A stretch of 5,996 nt of DNA. It comes from an uncultured Oscillospiraceae bacterium (lineage in GTDB: Bacteria; Bacillota; Clostridia; Oscillospirales; Ruminococcaceae). Below are positions 3,872 through 5,996 of the stretch, one piece after another. Within the stretch, counting starts at the first letter, position 1. The number at the start of each line of letters is the position of its first letter. The stretch spans positions 1-5,996 of the forward strand of contig CATNEU010000105.1 of assembly GCA_950097605.1 (NCBI GenBank), read 5' to 3'. The position numbers and the translations under genes are program-made. The notes below the pieces were generated by a model. The model did not search any database and had not been told where the DNA came from. It saw nothing but the letters and a program-made list of their open reading frames with translations.

Positions 3872-5434
3872 ATGACACAAGTATCGAATCAGGCGGAGCT
3901 TCAGGCCGCAATCGCGGATCAGGAAACGGAAATAGAAGTAACCGCCGATTTTCAGATAGATACCGCGCAAAGAATCACCTATGCTGCCACGATTTCAAGT
4001 GAAGCGGGCGGCCCTTATACACTGACCAAGGCCGACGGCCACAATGGCTCATGGTTCGTTATCGAGAATCGCGGCTCCCTGACCCTGGCAAACATCATAT
4101 TGGACGCGGGAGACAGGACACTGTACGCCCGGCAGGAGGTGGGATATACGGTGTTCTACTCCGGCAACGACGAGGGTGGGCCCCCGGCTGAAAATGTCCC
4201 CCCGCCCCAGCGGGTGCCGTTGGATGAAGGTGCACCCCTGTCCGAAGAGTTGCCCACCCGTGCGGGCTATGAGTTCACCGGATGGAATACCGACCCCTTC
4301 GGTGGCGGCACGGCGTATCAACCCGGCGATACCATCTACGCCACGGGGGATCTAGTGCTGTACGCCCAGTGGAGGGAAGTGCCGCCCACGATCCACCTCA
4401 TCACCTACGAGCCCAACGATGCCGGAGGCCCGTCCGCTGAGAACATTCCGGAACAGCAGGAGATCCCAGAGGGCGAGACAGTTTCCCTGTCCGCCGCGAT
4501 CCCCACACGAACCGGCTACCGCTTCCTGAATTGGAACAGCCAGCCGGACGGCTCCGGCGCGGCCTACCAGCCGGGGCAGACGGTAGGCCCGCTCTATGCG
4601 GACCTCACACTCTATGCCCAGTGGGCTGCGCTGCCTCCCCTCATGCACACGCTGACCTATCACGGCAACGACGCGGGCGGCCCGCCCGCCCAGTGGATCC
4701 CCTTTCCCCAGCAGGTGCCGGAAGGCCAGACCATCACGCTGCCTGACGTAATCCCCACCCGGGAGGGCTATCTCTTTACCGGCTGGAACACCCGGCCCGA
4801 TGGAAGCGGAACGCCCTATCAGCCCGGCGGGGCGTTTGGTCCTGTTTTTTCTGACGCCGACCTCTACGCCCAGTGGACTGCGCTGCCTCCCCTCATGCAC
4901 ACGCTGACCTATTACGGCAACGATGCGGGCGGCCCGCCTGCCCAGAATATCCCCGGTGCAGTCATGGTGCCGGATGGGCAAAGCGTCACGCTCTCCAGCA
5001 CGATCCCCACCCGAGAGGGGTTTGCATTCACCGGCTGGAATACAGATCCCTCCGGTATGGGAATCACCTATCAGCCCGGTGACACTATTCTTGATGTGCG
5101 GGCGGATATTGACCTGTACGCCCAGTGGATCCCCCTGCAGCCGCCCTACTATACACTGACTTACTGTGGCAACGCCGCCGGTGGACCGCCTGTCTGCTGC
5201 ATTCCATGTCCCGAGCGGATCCTGGCTGGTCAGTGCGCCCGAATTTCCTGCTGCTCCCCCTGCCGGACCTGCTACTGTTTTACCGGCTGGAATACCGATC
5301 CATGCGGAAGGGGACAGACGTTTTGCCCGGGGCAAACCATTGGCCCGGTAATCGGGGACATCTGCCTCTACGCCCAGTGGAGACGGCTGCCACCACCTAA
5401 GCCCCGTTATATCTGCCGCAGAGAATCTGACTGA
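3872..5434 (+). CDS. InlB-type B-repeat protein with cysteine-rich terminal repeat
   Basis: The 520-aa product has three parts. Residues 1-85 resemble the opening turns of a secreted-type beta-helix (FQIDTAQRIT, then SLTLANIILDAG). Residues 91-503 are five InlB B-repeats (Flg_new, PF09479), each with GGPP, GWNT and YAQW motifs. YAQW ends at residues 167, 251, 335, 419 and 503. The tail 504-520 is basic and Pro-rich. No signal peptide, membrane segment, LPXTG or other wall anchor is present, unlike classical Listeria/Bacteroides B-repeat proteins. The first 431 residues contain no cysteine, while residues 432-515 contain 14. ATG 3872 is preferred: AGAAAGG (3851-3857) is 14 nt upstream, whereas an in-frame GTG at 3860 (four more residues) leaves only 2 nt. 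The gene is visibly more G+C-rich than its neighbours. Function unknown; a structural or adhesive role, possibly on the spore surface, is inference. Confidence 0.88.
   Translation: MTQVSNQAELQAAIADQETEIEVTADFQIDTAQRITYAATISSEAGGPYTLTKADGHNGSWFVIENRGSLTLANIILDAGDRTLYARQEVGYTVFYSGNDEGGPPAENVPPPQRVPLDEGAPLSEELPTRAGYEFTGWNTDPFGGGTAYQPGDTIYATGDLVLYAQWREVPPTIHLITYEPNDAGGPSAENIPEQQEIPEGETVSLSAAIPTRTGYRFLNWNSQPDGSGAAYQPGQTVGPLYADLTLYAQWAALPPLMHTLTYHGNDAGGPPAQWIPFPQQVPEGQTITLPDVIPTREGYLFTGWNTRPDGSGTPYQPGGAFGPVFSDADLYAQWTALPPLMHTLTYYGNDAGGPPAQNIPGAVMVPDGQSVTLSSTIPTREGFAFTGWNTDPSGMGITYQPGDTILDVRADIDLYAQWIPLQPPYYTLTYCGNAAGGPPVCCIPCPERILAGQCARISCCSPCRTCYCFTGWNTDPCGRGQTFCPGQTIGPVIGDICLYAQWRRLPPPKPRYICRRESD
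4616..4693 (+). repeat. 78-nt near-identical direct repeat, copy A
   Basis: This stretch spans the end of B-repeat 2 and the start of B-repeat 3. It matches 4868-4945 at 74 of 78 positions, and three of the four differences are C/T. It encodes the linker around ALPPLMHTLTY and GNDAGGPPAQ. Such DNA identity suggests recent unit duplication or gene conversion. Confidence 0.9.
4868..4945 (+). repeat. 78-nt near-identical direct repeat, copy B
   Basis: This is the partner of 4616-4693, exactly one 252-nt repeat period downstream, spanning the end of B-repeat 3 and the start of B-repeat 4. Homologous exchange between the copies would remove or add one 84-residue unit in frame. Confidence 0.9.
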
Positions 5435-5461
5435 CAAATGACAACGAGTGGGCGAAATTAA

Positions 5462-5529
5462 AGTGCAAAGGATGGCCGTTGCACTCTGTGCAGCCCGCGC
5501 AGGAGCGCGGCCAAAAGCAGAGCCTTTGC
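5462..5529 (+). other. Candidate structured RNA segment in the 3' region
   Basis: Several nested pairings fit: 5465-5471 with 5523-5529 (7 bp), 5473-5478 with 5508-5513 (6 bp), and inner hairpins 5480-5484 with 5488-5492 and 5498-5500 with 5505-5507. A competing stem, 5462-5468 with 5479-5485, excludes the outer one. The segment lies 27 nt after the B-repeat gene stop. It may be a 3' untranslated structure, an extragenic repeat or chance. No known RNA family is recognised. Confidence 0.3.
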
Positions 5530-5548
5530 GGCTACCTATTTGAAACAA

Positions 5549-5581
5549 GCGCCGATCAGCGCAAAATGCGCTGATCGGCGC
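5549..5581. terminator. Perfect 15-bp hairpin, possible terminator of the B-repeat gene
   Basis: Positions 5549-5563 and 5567-5581 are perfectly complementary around a 3-nt loop. The stem is G+C-rich, but neither strand has a good T-run after it (GGTTATAAAAAA rightwards, TTGTTTC leftwards). It may terminate weakly or act as an RNA-stabilising 3' hairpin. Confidence 0.45.
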
Positions 5582-5659
5582 GGTTATAAAAAATGCATTT
5601 GAATGACAGCACATGCAACCAAACTTCCAATAGCCTCAAAACATAGCGGTGCGAACCGT

Positions 5660-5730
5660 TAAAAACTACCAAAGCGGCCTGCACTGGTTTCCGTAAGGAG
5701 AACCTGTGCAGGCCGCTTAATTGTTTTCTT
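5660..5730. terminator. Bidirectional terminator between convergent genes
   Basis: Arms 5672-5684 and 5706-5718 are perfect 13-bp complements. The stem continues inward past one T-T mismatch (GGTTTCC with GGAGAACC, one bulge) to a GTAA loop. Rightwards it is followed by TTGTTTTCTTT (5721-5731). Leftwards a T-run (complement of 5661-5665) lies a few bases beyond the stem. It sits between the rightward B-repeat gene and the leftward acetyltransferase and can serve both. A small hairpin with a GCGA tetraloop (5645-5660) lies beside it. Confidence 0.8.
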
Positions 5731-5785
5731 TATGGATTTCTGTCATAGGTCAAACGGATTTCTCCGTCCTTTTCTTACCTGTTGT

Positions 5786-5996
5786 TCAAGGCAGGCGTTT
5801 CACATAGATCTCCTTTTCCGTGTCGAGCACAAAGCCACAGGACAGCAGCAGGCCGCAGGACGCCGCATTTTCCGGCTCCGGCTGTACCACAATTCGTTTG
5901 GCGTCAGGGTGAAGGGCAATCCTGGCCGTCAAGTCCGCCACAATCCTTTTGCCTAGGCCTTTGCGAAGACAATCGGGTTCCCCAATCATATAGTCA
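5786..5996 (-). CDS. GNAT acetyltransferase, AAC(6')/IucB-like, C-terminal part
   Basis: The gene enters from the right edge and ends with TGA at 5786-5788, so only the last 69 residues are seen. They contain DYMIGEP, then the acetyl-CoA-binding motif RKGLGK, then VVQPEPENAASCGLLLSCGF. This order (D-x-x-IGEP, R/Q-x-x-G-x-G, P-E-x-x-N, then a GF strand) fits the Acetyltransf_8 branch of GNAT enzymes, which includes aminoglycoside 6'-N-acetyltransferases and siderophore-type acyltransferases. The family transfers an acetyl or acyl group from CoA to an amine. Drug resistance cannot be concluded, because the substrate-binding N-terminal half is outside the window and many relatives are not resistance enzymes. 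The first in-window Met (5989) is internal: the frame continues upstream with Tyr and Asp of the motif, so the true start lies beyond 5996. Confidence 0.82.
   Translation of the reverse strand, partial: DYMIGEPDCLRKGLGKRIVADLTARIALHPDAKRIVVQPEPENAASCGLLLSCGFVLDTEKEIYVKRLP

Larger units (their letters stand above)
4142..5380 (+). repeat. Five tandem B-repeat units (84-codon period)
   Basis: The repeat units end at YAQW codons closing at 4372, 4624, 4876, 5128 and 5380, four intervals of exactly 252 nt. The first unit has one residue fewer between its GWNT and YAQW motifs. Units 3 and 4 are closest in sequence. Unit 5 keeps the framework but carries the cysteines. Confidence 0.9.

Noticed and set aside
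4121..5434. Diversity-generating retroelement acting on the B-repeats
   Set aside because: The cysteine codons do not fit adenine-directed mutagenesis from a visible template, and no reverse transcriptase or template repeat is in the window.
4352..5614. Long leftward frame (420 codons) opposite the B-repeat gene
   Set aside because: It is antisense to a G+C-rich repetitive gene with clear family motifs, where stops are rare by composition; its translation shows no recognisable domain.

Overview
The window looks like chromosomal DNA of a low-to-medium G+C Bacillota member, most likely a spore-forming gut Clostridia of the Oscillospiraceae type. The basis is purine-rich Shine-Dalgarno sites, near-consensus sigma-A promoters with 17 bp spacers, many factor-independent terminators, a CwlA-like amidase and an InlB-type B-repeat protein. 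The species cannot be fixed from this sequence.

Layout. Positions 1-360 hold no convincing gene. They contain two copies of a structured intergenic repeat and a strong terminator for the leftward unit. From 2304 down to 361 a leftward unit encodes a lipoprotein with a transglutaminase-like domain (386 aa). It is followed 22 nt later by a type IV prepilin peptidase-like gene that is broken by a frameshift and lacks key catalytic residues. Positions 2305-2656 are a divergent control region with a very good promoter for the rightward gene. Positions 2657-3325 encode a membrane-anchored Amidase_2 N-acetylmuramoyl-L-alanine amidase. Its stop codon abuts the promoter of a tRNA-Ser(CGA) gene (3412-3500), which is followed by two tandem terminators. 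Positions 3872-5434 encode a 520-aa protein with a short beta-helix-like N-terminus and five InlB-type B-repeats. Positions 5435-5785 hold several hairpins, including a bidirectional terminator. The right edge cuts through a leftward GNAT acetyltransferase of the AAC(6')/IucB-like branch.

How the parts relate. The lipoprotein and the amidase are both predicted to act outside the membrane and are divergently transcribed from a shared intergenic region, but nothing seen links them functionally. The tRNA has its own promoter and may also receive read-through from the amidase gene.

The most unusual item is the B-repeat protein. It has no signal peptide and no cell-wall anchor. It has no cysteine in its first 431 residues, then 14 in the last 89. 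These are built into a fifth repeat that otherwise keeps the B-repeat framework. I infer a protein cross-linked by disulfides or binding metal, possibly on the spore surface, but the sequence does not prove this. I see no integrase, transposase, CRISPR array, phage gene or reverse transcriptase.
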